Shown here one piece after another: positions 8,341-16,884 of a DNA stretch of 64,000 bases (within the stretch, counting starts at the first letter, position 1; each line of letters starts with the position of its first letter). Made by a program: the position numbers and the translations under genes. The notes beneath the pieces are model-generated. The model was not told the origin of the DNA, made no database searches, and saw nothing but the letters and a program-made list of their open reading frames with translations. This DNA is from Olsenella sp. An188 (GTDB taxonomy: Bacteria > Actinomycetota > Coriobacteriia > Coriobacteriales > Atopobiaceae): assembly GCF_002160255.1 (NCBI RefSeq), contig NZ_NFKF01000006.1:101910-165909 (forward strand). The letters run 5' to 3'.

Positions 8341-9060
8341 ATGGCAGAGAACGAGATCCCGTCCGACGGCGCCTACGAGGCCGCCATGGACGACATGCGC
8401 GAGTCCGTGGCCGCGTTCACCTACGACGGCGACCGGTCCAACCTCGACCACTTCTCCGGCGCGCCCGTCGAGCGAGACCTGGTCCTCGGCGAGGAGGACC
8501 CGCGCGACGCCGCGCTCGCGGAGAAGCCCGTGACCGAGGACGTTGCCTGGACGGGGCGCATCTTCAACGTCGACCGCCTGCGCGTCGAGCTGCCCGACGG
8601 CCGCATGGCCATCCGCGACGTGGTGCGTCACCCCGGCGCCGTTGCCGTGGTCGCGCTCACCGAGGACGGCCGGATCTGCCTGGTGCGCCAGTACCGCACC
8701 GCGCTCGGGCGCGTGACCGTGGAGATTCCCGCGGGCAAGCTCTCCCCGGGCGAGGACCCGCTCGAGTGCGCCAACCGCGAGCTGCTCGAGGAGACCGGCA
8801 TGACGGCCGAGAGGATCGCGTTTCTCACCACCATCGCCACCTCCGACGGCTTCTGCGACGAGCTCATCCACATCTACATGGCCACGGGCATCTCGTTCTC
8901 CCGCTCCAACCCGGACGCGGACGAGTTCATCAACGTGGACCTCGTCCCGCTCGGCGAGCTCGTCGACGCCGTGCTCGACGGGCGCATCGAGGACGCCAAG
9001 ACCGTCGTGGGCGCGCTCGTGTGCGACGCGATCTCGCATCGCCTCGACCCGGAGGCGTAG
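8341..9060 (+). CDS. Nudix hydrolase (ADP-ribose pyrophosphatase-like)
   Basis: Nudix hydrolases cleave nucleoside diphosphates linked to another moiety. The Nudix box is complete: G-x5-E-x7-REL-LEETGM (GKLSPGEDPLECANRELLEETGM split across residues about 137-160). The neighbouring VVALTEDGRICLVRQYR strand and the IDHI-like IYMATGISF region resemble the ADP-ribose/NDP-sugar branch. At 239 residues it carries an N-terminal extension of about 70 residues of unknown role. AGGAGG sits 8 bases before the ATG. It lies downstream of purD and is likely co-transcribed. Confidence 0.88.
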   Translation: MAENEIPSDGAYEAAMDDMRESVAAFTYDGDRSNLDHFSGAPVERDLVLGEEDPRDAALAEKPVTEDVAWTGRIFNVDRLRVELPDGRMAIRDVVRHPGAVAVVALTEDGRICLVRQYRTALGRVTVEIPAGKLSPGEDPLECANRELLEETGMTAERIAFLTTIATSDGFCDELIHIYMATGISFSRSNPDADEFINVDLVPLGELVDAVLDGRIEDAKTVVGALVCDAISHRLDPEA

Positions 9061-9146
9061 CGCGGGCGCGCGCCCCACGCCCGGCGCGGGCGGTGCTAAC
9101 CTGTTCTGCGCACGATTCAGGCACGGAACCCAAGGAGCCCCGCCCC

Positions 9147-10937
9147 ATGTCCAACAAGCCCCGCTCGCTCTTCTCGCGCTTCCTGAGCTACTACCGCGGC
9201 CAGCTGCACCTCTTTGTCATAGACATCGCCGCCGCCGTCACGGTGGCGGCGGTGGACCTCGCCTTCCCGCAGATCCTTCGCAACCTCACGGGCGGCCTGT
9301 TCACCGAGGGGCCGGACGCCATCATGGGCGCGCTCGCCTACCTGGCCGTCGGCCTGGTGGCCATGTACGCGCTGCGCTTCGTGTGCCGCTACTTCGTGAT
9401 CTTCTGGGGTCACGTGATGGGCGCGCGCATGGAGAGCCGCATGCGCGAGGACCTCTTCGACGCCTACGAGCGCATGAGCTTCTCGTTCTTTGACCGAAAC
9501 AAGTCCGGCGACCTCATGAGCCGCCTGGTCTCGGACCTCTTTGACATCGCTGAGGCCGCGCACCACGGCCCCGAGTTCATCCTCATCGGCGTGGTGGAGG
9601 TCACGGGAAGCTTCATCATCCTCTCCACCATCAACCTGCCGCTCACGGGCGTCCTGGCCCTTATCGCCTGCCTGCTTGTGGCCTACAACGTCTACGCCAA
9701 CTACCGCATGCGCGCCGTCTACACCGAGAACCGCGTGCGCATCTCCGGCGTCAACTCGCGCCTGGAGGACTCGCTCGCGGGCGTGCGCGTGGTCAAGAGC
9801 TTTGCCGCGGAGGACGTGGAGCGCGCCAAGTTCCGCGCGAGCAACGACGCCTATCTTGACTCCAAGACGCGCATGTACCGCGCCATGGGCCGCTACCAGG
9901 GCGCCATCGCGGTCATGATGGGCGCGCTCAACACGGCCGTGGTGGTCCTTGGCGGCTGGCTCATCGCGCAGGGGCAGATGCAGGCGATCGACCTGGCCAC
10001 CTACGCGCTCTACATCTCGCTGTTCACCGCGCCGATCACCTCAATCCTGGACTTCACCGAGACCTTCCAGAAGGCCATCGCGGGCTTCCGCCGCTTCTGC
10101 GAGGTGCTCGACACCCAGCCCGACATCCAGGACGCCCCGGACGCGCGCGCCATCAACGTGACCGAGGGCGCCATCAGCTACCGCGACGTCCACTTTGCCT
10201 ACCCGGACACGCCCGGCGAGGCGGAAGACGAGGTCATCCGCGGCCTCAGCCTGGACATCCGCCCCGGCGAGACCATCGCGCTCGTGGGTCCCTCGGGCGG
10301 CGGCAAGTCCACCACGTGCTCGCTGCTGCCGCGCTTCTACGACGTGACCTCGGGCTCCATCGCAATCGACGGCCAGGACGTGCGCTCGGTCACCCAGCGC
10401 AGCCTGCGCGAGGCCATCGGCCTCGTCCAGCAGGACGTCTACCTCTTTGACGGGACCATCGCCGAGAACATCGCCTACGGGCGTCCGGACGCCACGCTCG
10501 AGGAGGTGCGCGAGGCCGCGCGCCGCGCCAACATCGCCGACTTCGTCGAGAGCCTGCCCGAGGGCTACGAGACCCAGGTGGGCGAGCGCGGCAGCCACCT
10601 CTCCGGTGGGCAGAAGCAGCGCGTGGCCATCGCGCGGGTGTTCCTCAAGAACCCGCCGATCCTCATCTTCGACGAGGCCACCTCGGCGCTGGACAACGAG
10701 TCCGAGCAGGCCGTCCAGGAGTCGCTCGCGGAGCTCTCCCGCGGTCGTACTACGCTCGTCATCGCACACAGGCTCTCCACTATTAAGAACGCTGACGAAA
10801 TTGTCACGATGGAGGGCGGGCGCGTCTCGGAGCGCGGCACGCACGACGAGCTGCTCGCCCGCGGCGGAACCTACGCCCGCTACTACCAGATGCAGTTCGC
10901 GGACGGTGTCGTGGAGGCCGCGCCGTCGGCCGATTAG
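9147..10937 (+). CDS. ABC transporter, exporter type (TMD-NBD half-transporter)
   Basis: A 596-residue ABC exporter polypeptide with an N-terminal six-helix transmembrane domain (about residues 20-320) and a C-terminal ATPase. Visible motifs are Walker A GPSGGGKST, the Q-loop IGLVQQDVYLFDGT, signature LSGGQKQR, Walker B ILIFDEATSALD and the switch HRLSTI. It must dimerise, and no partner half-transporter is adjacent, so a homodimer is likely. The substrate cannot be read from sequence (lipid or drug exporters look like this). I chose ATG 9147 (MSNKPRSLFSRFL) with AAGGAG upstream. Earlier in-frame codons run into the Nudix gene. Confidence 0.93.
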   Translation: MSNKPRSLFSRFLSYYRGQLHLFVIDIAAAVTVAAVDLAFPQILRNLTGGLFTEGPDAIMGALAYLAVGLVAMYALRFVCRYFVIFWGHVMGARMESRMREDLFDAYERMSFSFFDRNKSGDLMSRLVSDLFDIAEAAHHGPEFILIGVVEVTGSFIILSTINLPLTGVLALIACLLVAYNVYANYRMRAVYTENRVRISGVNSRLEDSLAGVRVVKSFAAEDVERAKFRASNDAYLDSKTRMYRAMGRYQGAIAVMMGALNTAVVVLGGWLIAQGQMQAIDLATYALYISLFTAPITSILDFTETFQKAIAGFRRFCEVLDTQPDIQDAPDARAINVTEGAISYRDVHFAYPDTPGEAEDEVIRGLSLDIRPGETIALVGPSGGGKSTTCSLLPRFYDVTSGSIAIDGQDVRSVTQRSLREAIGLVQQDVYLFDGTIAENIAYGRPDATLEEVREAARRANIADFVESLPEGYETQVGERGSHLSGGQKQRVAIARVFLKNPPILIFDEATSALDNESEQAVQESLAELSRGRTTLVIAHRLSTIKNADEIVTMEGGRVSERGTHDELLARGGTYARYYQMQFADGVVEAAPSAD

Positions 10938-10957
10938 GCCGTCCCGCACGTCGCGGA

Positions 10958-11193
10958 TGTGCAATTCTGCCGTTCAGTCCATAAAAACGGTGGTTCCGTG
11001 TGCAGTTTGGCCTCTCAGTCCATGCGTTTTTGAGGCTCGTGCGGGCGCCGGACAAAGAAACCCCAGTTGGCAAAACTAGGGGAGGGGACACATTTTGGCC
11101 AAATGTTGCGGTTCTCCCCAAAATCGCATGGACTGAGAGGCCAAATTGCACGACGCACCCGCGTTTTTATGGCTCGAAGGGCCCTTTTGCACA
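10958..11193. repeat. Nested inverted-repeat element A1 (236 bp)
   Basis: Outer arms at 10958-10989 and 11162-11193 (24 of 32 positions pair). Inner arms at 11000-11026 and 11125-11151 pair at 26 of 27 positions. Outer and inner arms are relatives of each other (both begin TGTGCA and include a TCCAT end), so the element reads arm-arm-spacer-inverted arm-inverted arm. The same architecture and arm sequence recur at 41877-42110. It fills the gap between the ABC transporter and the next gene and has no coding potential or U-tract. Confidence 0.85.
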
Positions 11194-11225
11194 TGGAGGC
11201 CCCGAAGCGGCGAGCTGGGATTGCG

Positions 11226-11231
11226 TATACT
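11226..11231 (+). promoter_or_regulatory. -10 element (TATACT) upstream of the 11315 gene
   Basis: TTGCGTATACT sits here. An almost identical TTGCGTATACT lies before purE at 15277-15287, suggesting the same housekeeping sigma factor. There is no clear -35. Confidence 0.4.
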
Positions 11232-11314
11232 ATGGTGGACCGAACCTTAAGCACTTGGAAGCCCGGCGCATGTGACCGGAGGTCATCGCCGCATCTGTGA
11301 CGGGAAGAGAACGC

Positions 11315-12112
11315 ATGGCTAAGAAAAGCGAGGTTGCGCGCATCCAGAGGGGCGCCCTTACGGCGGACGAGGCCGAGGAGCTGTTTTCTCGCGTCGACCA
11401 CACCGGCCATACCGACGAGGAGCGCGCGCGGCGCCAGAGGGCGCACCGCAGGGAGAAGGGCGTCTCGCTCGACGTTGACCCGCTCGCAGACGAGGACCCC
11501 TCCGGCTCCAACGTGGGCAAGGTCATCGCAAAGACGGCCGTGTCCTTCGTCGTGGTCTTTCTCGTCGCGGTGGTCGTGGGCCAGGTCGCCTTTGGCCTCA
11601 TCCGCCGCGCCAACACCGCCAACCTCGCCGAGGAGGCCAACGTCCGCACCGTCGCGTCCGCCCTCTCGGGCGGCGTGGAGTGGGGCAACGGCTTCACGCA
11701 GTTCCCCGAGGACTTCTCCGTGCAGGAGGCGGACGAGAACACGGGCCGCGTCGAGGTCACGGTGATAGACACGAGCTCGGAGAACGCGCTCGAGTGCTTT
11801 GCCGGCTCCCAGGTCCAGGCCACGGCCCTGGCGGTCAACGCCCTGCTCAACCCCAACGTCGACACGGTGGTCTACCACGTGAACGTCCACAAGGACGCCG
11901 AGGGCAACATCCAGCAGTCGTCGCTCTTCGGCTTCCTCAAGCCGACCGGCGACGTGAGCTCGTTCATGACCTTCGTCTGGACCAAGACGCAGTCTGAGAG
12001 CGGCGTGAGCTTCTCGTGTCGCATCACCGGCGTCGACTCCCAGCTGCAGGACGAGCTGCGCGACCAGATCACGACCTCGTTCACCCCGGTCCAGATCCTG
12101 AGCGGCGAGTAG
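11315..12112 (+). CDS. Conserved hypothetical single-pass membrane protein
   Basis: A 265-residue protein that I do not assign to a family. The N-terminus is charged (residues 1-70, with a helix-prone RRQRAHRREKG stretch), followed by one hydrophobic segment at about residues 75-97 (AVSFVVVFLVAVVVGQVAFGL) and an extracytoplasmic domain of about 165 residues. That domain contains VEVTVIDTSSENALECF and VQATALAVNALLNPNVDTVVYHVNVH. The single-TM topology with an outside domain suggests an envelope role, but no catalytic motif is seen. I chose ATG 11315 over the upstream GTG because of the GGGAAGAG ribosome binding site. A putative -10 lies at 11226. Confidence 0.6.
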   Translation: MAKKSEVARIQRGALTADEAEELFSRVDHTGHTDEERARRQRAHRREKGVSLDVDPLADEDPSGSNVGKVIAKTAVSFVVVFLVAVVVGQVAFGLIRRANTANLAEEANVRTVASALSGGVEWGNGFTQFPEDFSVQEADENTGRVEVTVIDTSSENALECFAGSQVQATALAVNALLNPNVDTVVYHVNVHKDAEGNIQQSSLFGFLKPTGDVSSFMTFVWTKTQSESGVSFSCRITGVDSQLQDELRDQITTSFTPVQILSGE

Positions 12113-12240
12113 CGCCCTCGGCGGCCGCCCCGCCGCGGTCCCTGCCCACCGAAATATGAGCCCCCTGAGAAGTTTTCGTAGTTTATCGCGACGCTTCATG
12201 GTACCGTGTGAGGACGTGCGGAAGAGCGAGGAGGGCGCGT

Positions 12241-13797
12241 ATGAGGTGCAAACAGTGCGGCGAGGAGCTTCCCGAGCGCGCGAGGTTCTGCCCCTTCTGC
12301 GGGACCTCCGTCGACCTCGACGAGTCCGCAGGGGGCGAGAAGAACCACCCCGCTGGCGCCGAGCCGCCTGTCGAGGGCGATGAGGCCCCGACCACGCCCG
12401 AGCCCGAAGCCCCGTCCGACGGGACCGCCGCGCCCGCGGACGTCCCCGCTCCGCGCAAGCTCGAGGAGCCCCTCGAGCCGATGGGCGTGGGCGCCGTCCC
12501 GCTCGTTCCCGTGGCGCCGCCCCCGCGCGCCTCGTGGGTCTCGCAGCACCCCCGCTCCTACGGATCGCGCGTCGCGGGCCGTCCGAGCGGCGCACAGCAT
12601 CGCGTTGACCACCCCTACCAGCACGACTTCCCGCGCGACCACGACCGTGACCGCGCGGCGGCCCGTCGCGAGGAGGCCCCCGAGCAGGCCGGCGAGGCGC
12701 CCGCGGACGAGGATCCGACCAGCGTCTCCGCCCCCGTCGCGCAGGAGCGCTCCGGCGGCCGGGCCCGCACCTCGCGCGCCCGCGAGGCCCTCCGGTCCCT
12801 GGCCGAGGGCTTCTCCGTCCCCGAGGTACGCCGCCGGCGCCTGATCGCGGTCGGCGTGCTCGCCGTGGCGATCGTGGGCGTTGCGGTCTTCGTGGGGTTC
12901 TTCTCGTCCAGCTGGATCGGGCCGTTTGCACCGCCGGCCGAGGAGGCGCCCCAGGTCCAGCCGCCCTCGGACGGCAGCCTCGCCGCCCTCGCGGAGCAGG
13001 GCGAGGAGGAGGGCGACGGCGCGTCCCAGCCCGAGGGCGGGCCGGAGGTGCGCGCGGCCGTGGAGGACTACTCCTGGGAGGAGCTCTCGCAGATCTCCGC
13101 GCTCATCGCCGCGGCGGACTCCGACGAGGCCGGCCTGGAGATCGCAAAGACCTACCACCTCTGCGCCGACGACGGCACGCTCGACGGCACCCAGACCAAG
13201 GACCTCGAGCTCTCGGACGGCACCGAGGCGAGCATGCGCGTCGCCGGGTTCAGGCAGGACGAGAAGGCCGACGGCTCGGGCGCGGCGGGCATCACGTTCA
13301 TCGCCTCCGACGGCGTCTCCGAGCAGTCCATGAACGCGACGGGCCAGCTCGTCGGCGGCTGGGAGGGCTCCACACTGCGCGTCTGGATGAACGAGTCGCT
13401 GATCGGCGAGCTCCCGAGCGAGGTCTCCGACCTCGTGGTCGCCGTGGAGAAGCGCACCAACCCGCCGGCGGGCACCGGCGAGACAGGCCAGGACGTGACC
13501 GAGGACAAGCTCTGGGTTCCGTCGTACTCCGAGGTCGTGGGTCAGCCGGGCTCCGGCAGCAACCGCAGCGGCCTCTACGAGTCCGAGGGGGACCAGTACC
13601 AGCTCTTCTCCGACCTGGGCGTCACCTGGGCCGAGCCGAGCTCCGAGCTCGTGATCCCGTCGGGCGGCTACTGGTGGCTGCGCAGCCCCGACGTGGCAAA
13701 CGACCGCTGGTTCGTGGTCGTGGGGCCGGAGGGCCAGAGCGCCTACGGCCACCGCCCCGCCACCGAGAACGCCATCGTCATGGGGTTCTGCCTCTAG
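12241..13797 (+). CDS. Zinc-ribbon membrane protein with DUF6273-like C-terminal domain
   Basis: The 518-residue product starts with a zinc ribbon (MRCKQCGEELPERARFCPFCG: CxxC...CxxC), followed by a long Pro/Ala/Glu-rich disordered region (to about residue 190), one transmembrane helix (RRLIAVGVLAVAIVGVAVFVGF) and an outside region. The last 110 residues contain LWVPSYSEVVG and GGYWWLRSPD, which I associate with DUF6273, a domain of secreted or surface proteins of Gram-positive anaerobes. Function is unknown. A zinc ribbon inside with a sensor-like domain outside suggests an envelope sensor or assembly factor. One copy of the window-wide 13-mer lies in the coding sequence at 12334, encoding GEKN. 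Confidence 0.7.
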   Translation: MRCKQCGEELPERARFCPFCGTSVDLDESAGGEKNHPAGAEPPVEGDEAPTTPEPEAPSDGTAAPADVPAPRKLEEPLEPMGVGAVPLVPVAPPPRASWVSQHPRSYGSRVAGRPSGAQHRVDHPYQHDFPRDHDRDRAAARREEAPEQAGEAPADEDPTSVSAPVAQERSGGRARTSRAREALRSLAEGFSVPEVRRRRLIAVGVLAVAIVGVAVFVGFFSSSWIGPFAPPAEEAPQVQPPSDGSLAALAEQGEEEGDGASQPEGGPEVRAAVEDYSWEELSQISALIAAADSDEAGLEIAKTYHLCADDGTLDGTQTKDLELSDGTEASMRVAGFRQDEKADGSGAAGITFIASDGVSEQSMNATGQLVGGWEGSTLRVWMNESLIGELPSEVSDLVVAVEKRTNPPAGTGETGQDVTEDKLWVPSYSEVVGQPGSGSNRSGLYESEGDQYQLFSDLGVTWAEPSSELVIPSGGYWWLRSPDVANDRWFVVVGPEGQSAYGHRPATENAIVMGFCL

Positions 13798-13839
13798 CCC
13801 TTCTAGCCCTCGCCGCGGCGCCCCAGAGTCAGAAAGGAA

Positions 13840-13874
13840 GAGGCGGGGTCGGGCAGCGCGCCCGGCCCCGCCTC
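13840..13874 (-). terminator. Terminator between convergent genes
   Basis: A 15-bp stem (13840-13854 with 13860-13874, one G:T) with a five-base loop. On the minus strand it is followed by TTCCTTTCTG, so it mainly serves the pyridoxamine kinase gene and may act both ways. Confidence 0.75.
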
Positions 13875-13912
13875 CTTGCAGGTACCCGGTTTTGGACCCG
13901 GCCGCGCGGGCC

Positions 13913-14794
13913 CTAGGCCAGCAGCGCGGTCACGTCCCCGAGGACGCTCTCGAAGCTCACACCGCGCACCTGGTAGTCGGGCTGCTCGGGCGTAATCTGC
14001 ATGGCGTGGCGCACGAGCGCGCTCGCAAACTCGACGGCGGAGCGCAGGTCGCGCCCGGCGTAGATCGCCGCCGTGAGGCCGGAGGCGAAGAGGTCGCCGG
14101 TGCCGTGCAGCATGTAGGGAAGCAGCTCGCCGGATACCTCCTCCACCGCGCCGTCCCCGTCCGCCACGGCCACGTAGTTGCGGATGACCTTCTCGCCCGC
14201 GTGGACGACGCCCTTGAGCACCACGGACTTGGCGCCCATCCCAAGCAGCGCGTCCATCATGCGGCGCACGTAGGCCTCGTCCACGTCCTGGCTCTCGTAG
14301 GGGATGCCGGTGATGATCGAGGCCTCGGTGAGGTTGGGCGTGAGCACGTCCGCGCCGTCGACCAGGCCCTTGGTGGCCTCGCACATCTCGTCGGTGTAGG
14401 TGGGGTACTTGGCGCCGCCGTCGCCCATCACCGGGTCCACGATGCGCAGCGCGCGCGGGTAGTCGCGGTAGATGCGCAGGATCGCGTCGACCTGCTCGGC
14501 CGAGCCGAGGAAGCCCGAGTAGACGCCGTCCAGCTCGATGCCCTCCTCGCGCCACGCGTCGAGGTACTCTCCGAGCATGGGGGTGGTGTCGTGCATGTAG
14601 AACTTGGGGAAGCGCGTGTGCGCCGAGAAGAGCGACGTGGGCACGGGGCAGACGTCGATGCCCGCCGCAGAGAGCACCGGGATGGCGACGCCCAGGGAGC
14701 ACTTTCCGTACCCGCAGAGGTCGTGGACGGCCGCCACGCGCGGCAGGTAGCCGCCCTCGCGCTGGTAGAGGTGCAGATTGCTGGCTGTGTTCAT
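13913..14794 (-). CDS. Pyridoxamine/pyridoxal kinase
   Basis: Phosphorylates B6 vitamers to make pyridoxal phosphate (salvage). This 293-residue ribokinase-fold protein of the PdxK/PdxY group (COG2240 type) has VAAVHDLCGYGKCSLGVAIPVLSAAGIDVCPVPTSLFSAHTRF split over the N-terminal substrate-binding region, DPVMGDGGAKYPTY and the anion-hole segment GTGDLFASGLTAAIYAG near the C-terminus, including the catalytic Asp. It is monocistronic on the minus strand, with the strong hairpin at 13840 as its terminator. Its promoter shares the intergenic region with purE and the B1 repeat element. Confidence 0.9.
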   Translation of the reverse strand: MNTASNLHLYQREGGYLPRVAAVHDLCGYGKCSLGVAIPVLSAAGIDVCPVPTSLFSAHTRFPKFYMHDTTPMLGEYLDAWREEGIELDGVYSGFLGSAEQVDAILRIYRDYPRALRIVDPVMGDGGAKYPTYTDEMCEATKGLVDGADVLTPNLTEASIITGIPYESQDVDEAYVRRMMDALLGMGAKSVVLKGVVHAGEKVIRNYVAVADGDGAVEEVSGELLPYMLHGTGDLFASGLTAAIYAGRDLRSAVEFASALVRHAMQITPEQPDYQVRGVSFESVLGDVTALLA

Positions 14795-14966
14795 GGGATT
14801 CTCCTTTGTCCGCGGACTGATGGACCAGCGTACAGGGGGAAAGGATAGACCTTCTCTGTGGCGATGTGGTTACGAATCTCCAAAGCGCCGCCGGGGGTCG
14901 TCCCGGCTCCGGTGCCGGGCGGACCTGCGCTCCGGGGCCCGCGGGGCCGGGTGCCACAAAACGCGG

Positions 14967-15172
14967 GCGATTGGGTGTTATGGGGACCCCGTGTCTTGCC
15001 CGACGCCCCCTGCGGCAAAATCCCGGTGCGATTGGGTGGCATCCTTGATGCGACGTGCGCCCGGGCATCAAGGACAACACCCAATCACGCGGGAAACGTG
15101 GCCCTAGGCGCATAAATCGGCGAGAAGAACGCTGCGAGGCGGCACCCAACATCAAGGATGCCGCCCAATCGC
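14967..15172. repeat. Nested inverted-repeat element B1 (about 206 bp)
   Basis: Four copies of an ATTGGGTG-type arm occur in the order forward (14967), forward (15028-15051), inverted (15065-15086), inverted (15150-15172). The second and third pair at 19 of 22 positions and the second and fourth at 22 of 23. The arm core is TTGGGTGGCATCCTTGATG. A 12-base copy of the window-wide motif (GGCGAGAAGAAC) sits inside at 15119-15130. The same arm family occurs at 20283-20393. The element fills most of the pyridoxamine kinase-purE gap, which is otherwise without genes. Confidence 0.8.
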
Positions 15173-15173
15173 A

Positions 15174-15218
15174 CGGGGCTTCGGGCAAAACGGGGCTTCG
15201 GGCAAAACGGGGCTTCGG
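15174..15218. repeat. 17-bp tandem repeat, 2.6 copies
   Basis: The unit CGGGGCTTCGGGCAAAA occurs at 15174-15190 and 15191-15207, with a partial unit at 15208-15218. It directly abuts element B1 on the purE side. Confidence 0.8.
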
Positions 15219-15281
15219 CCCAGCCCGGCCCGCCGCCGCGCGGCGCCGGATGCCCGGCGTGCCGCAGCGGCGCAGGTTGCG

Positions 15282-15287
15282 TATACT
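15282..15287 (+). promoter_or_regulatory. -10 element (TATACT) of purE
   Basis: TTGCGTATACT lies 33 bases before the purE ATG. The same 11-mer precedes the 11315 gene. No clear -35 is seen. Confidence 0.5.
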
Positions 15288-15320
15288 GAGGTGCCGTACC
15301 CAATCGAGAGAGGGAGCATC

Positions 15321-15782
15321 ATGGCAGACCAGCCGCTCGTGGGAATCATCATGGGTTCCAAGTCAGACCTGCCCGTCATGGAGGCGTGCACCGCGCAGCT
15401 CGAGGAGCTCGGCGTGCCGTACGAGCTGGTCATCGCCAGCGCGCACCGCAACCCGGACAAGGTCCACGAGTGGGCCGGCTCCGCGGCCGAGCGCGGCCTC
15501 AAGGTCATCATCGCCGCGGCGGGCAAGGCCGCCCACCTCGGCGGCGTGGTGGCCGCCTTCACCCCGCTGCCCATCATCGGCGTGCCCATGAAGACCTCCG
15601 ACCTCGGCGGCATGGACTCGCTGCTCTCCATGGTGCAAATGCCCTCCGGCGTGCCCGTGGCCTGCGTGGCCATCAACGGCGCCAAGAACGCGGCCATCTA
15701 CGCCACGCAGATCCTCGGCGCCACCATGCCCGAGTACCGCGAGAAGATCGTGGAGTTCAAGCGTCAGATGGCCGAGGGCTAG
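15321..15782 (+). CDS. purE: N5-carboxyaminoimidazole ribonucleotide mutase
   Basis: Class I PurE moves the carboxyl group of N5-CAIR to give CAIR in purine synthesis. The 153-residue product has VGIIMGSKSDLPVM (phosphate-binding loop), ELVIASAHRNPDKV (catalytic His) and the conserved IAAAGKAAHLGGVVAAFTPLPIIGVPM core. I chose ATG 15321, with an AGAGAGGGAG ribosome binding site. Class I PurE normally needs PurK to make N5-CAIR, and no purK is adjacent, so it must lie elsewhere. A sortase gene follows 26 bases downstream. Confidence 0.97.
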   Translation: MADQPLVGIIMGSKSDLPVMEACTAQLEELGVPYELVIASAHRNPDKVHEWAGSAAERGLKVIIAAAGKAAHLGGVVAAFTPLPIIGVPMKTSDLGGMDSLLSMVQMPSGVPVACVAINGAKNAAIYATQILGATMPEYREKIVEFKRQMAEG

Positions 15783-15808
15783 GCCGGAGAGGTCAGGGGG
15801 GGCAGGCA

Positions 15809-16873
15809 ATGGCCGCGCACTTCAAGCAGCCGGGCGACGACCGCGGCGCCCACGCGCGCCTGGGGGGCAACCCGCGCACCCGGCTCAACACCCGTCGGGG
15901 CGGCGAGGAGTCGTACCACGCCCCGGAGGGCAACCCGCACGCCGCGAGCGTGCCGCACCGCCACGACGCCACCTACATCCCGGTGGTGTCCGAGCCCTCC
16001 GACCAGCGTCGCGGCCACAACCGTCGCCGTCGCGACCACGGCTTCGTGGAGACCGACCCCTACGACCTCTCGGGCCGCCGCAGCCGTGACCCGCGCAAGC
16101 GCGTGGGCCGCGTCGTCTCGGTCCTGCTGTTCGTGGTGGGCATCGCGCTCATCGCCGTGGCGGCGGGCATGTGGATCCACAACCAGTGGCAGTACCACGA
16201 GCAGGACCGCATCAACGAGGAGCTCGCCACCTACGCCGACGTCTCCGACAACGGCTCCACGCCGCCGCAGGTAGACTGGGAGGCGCTCAAGGCCGTGAAC
16301 GACGAGGTCGTCGGCTGGCTGCAGATTCCGGGCACCGCCGTCAACTTCCCCGTCTACCAGGCATCTGACAACGAGAAGTACCTGCACACCTCGGCCGAGG
16401 GCAACTACTCTCTCGGCGGCCAGGTGTTCATGGACTACGAGAACGCGGCGCCCGGCATGGTCGACGGCCAGACGATCGTCTACGGCCACCACCTGCGCAA
16501 CGGCGCGATGTTCAAGCCCGTCTCCGACATGGCCAACCAGGAGATGTTCGACAGCGTCTCCACCGTCTGGTACGTGACGGAGGAGGCCACCTACGAGCTG
16601 GAGCCGCTCCTGCTGTACGAGACGGACGCCAACGACACCAACGTCCGGCGTTTCTCGTTTGAGTCCGTCGACGAGCTGCGCTCCTACCTCACCGAGCTTC
16701 TCGGCCGCGCCGTGACGAGCCGCTCCGACGCGGCCGACCTCATCGCCAACGCCAGCAACGTGCTGACGCTGTGCACCTGCAACTACGACAACGGCGACTC
16801 CGGGCGCACGCTGCTCGTCTGCGTGCCCAAGTCTGCCCACGCGTCCGCTGACGCCACGACCACGAGCGAGTAG
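15809..16873 (+). CDS. Class B-like sortase
   Basis: Membrane transpeptidase that attaches surface proteins to cell wall or pilin subunits to each other. The 354-residue product has a basic, disordered cytoplasmic head (about residues 1-95), one TM helix (VVSVLLFVVGIALIAVAAGMWI) and a sortase domain with the catalytic His in VYGHH, the catalytic Cys in TLCTCNYDNGD and the Arg in GRTLLVCV. The TLCTC and EEATYEL segments and the position of the His fit class B. It lies between purE and purF, an unusual place for a sortase, with no sortase substrate beside it. The 13-kb-distant surface protein lacks an LPXTG-type signal. Confidence 0.9.
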   Translation: MAAHFKQPGDDRGAHARLGGNPRTRLNTRRGGEESYHAPEGNPHAASVPHRHDATYIPVVSEPSDQRRGHNRRRRDHGFVETDPYDLSGRRSRDPRKRVGRVVSVLLFVVGIALIAVAAGMWIHNQWQYHEQDRINEELATYADVSDNGSTPPQVDWEALKAVNDEVVGWLQIPGTAVNFPVYQASDNEKYLHTSAEGNYSLGGQVFMDYENAAPGMVDGQTIVYGHHLRNGAMFKPVSDMANQEMFDSVSTVWYVTEEATYELEPLLLYETDANDTNVRRFSFESVDELRSYLTELLGRAVTSRSDAADLIANASNVLTLCTCNYDNGDSGRTLLVCVPKSAHASADATTTSE

Positions 16874-16884
16874 GGAGCCCTTCC

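Noticed and set aside
10958..11193. The nested repeats considered as a CRISPR array.
   Set aside because: Only two pairs of inverted arms with no regular direct repeats and unique spacers, and no cas genes nearby.
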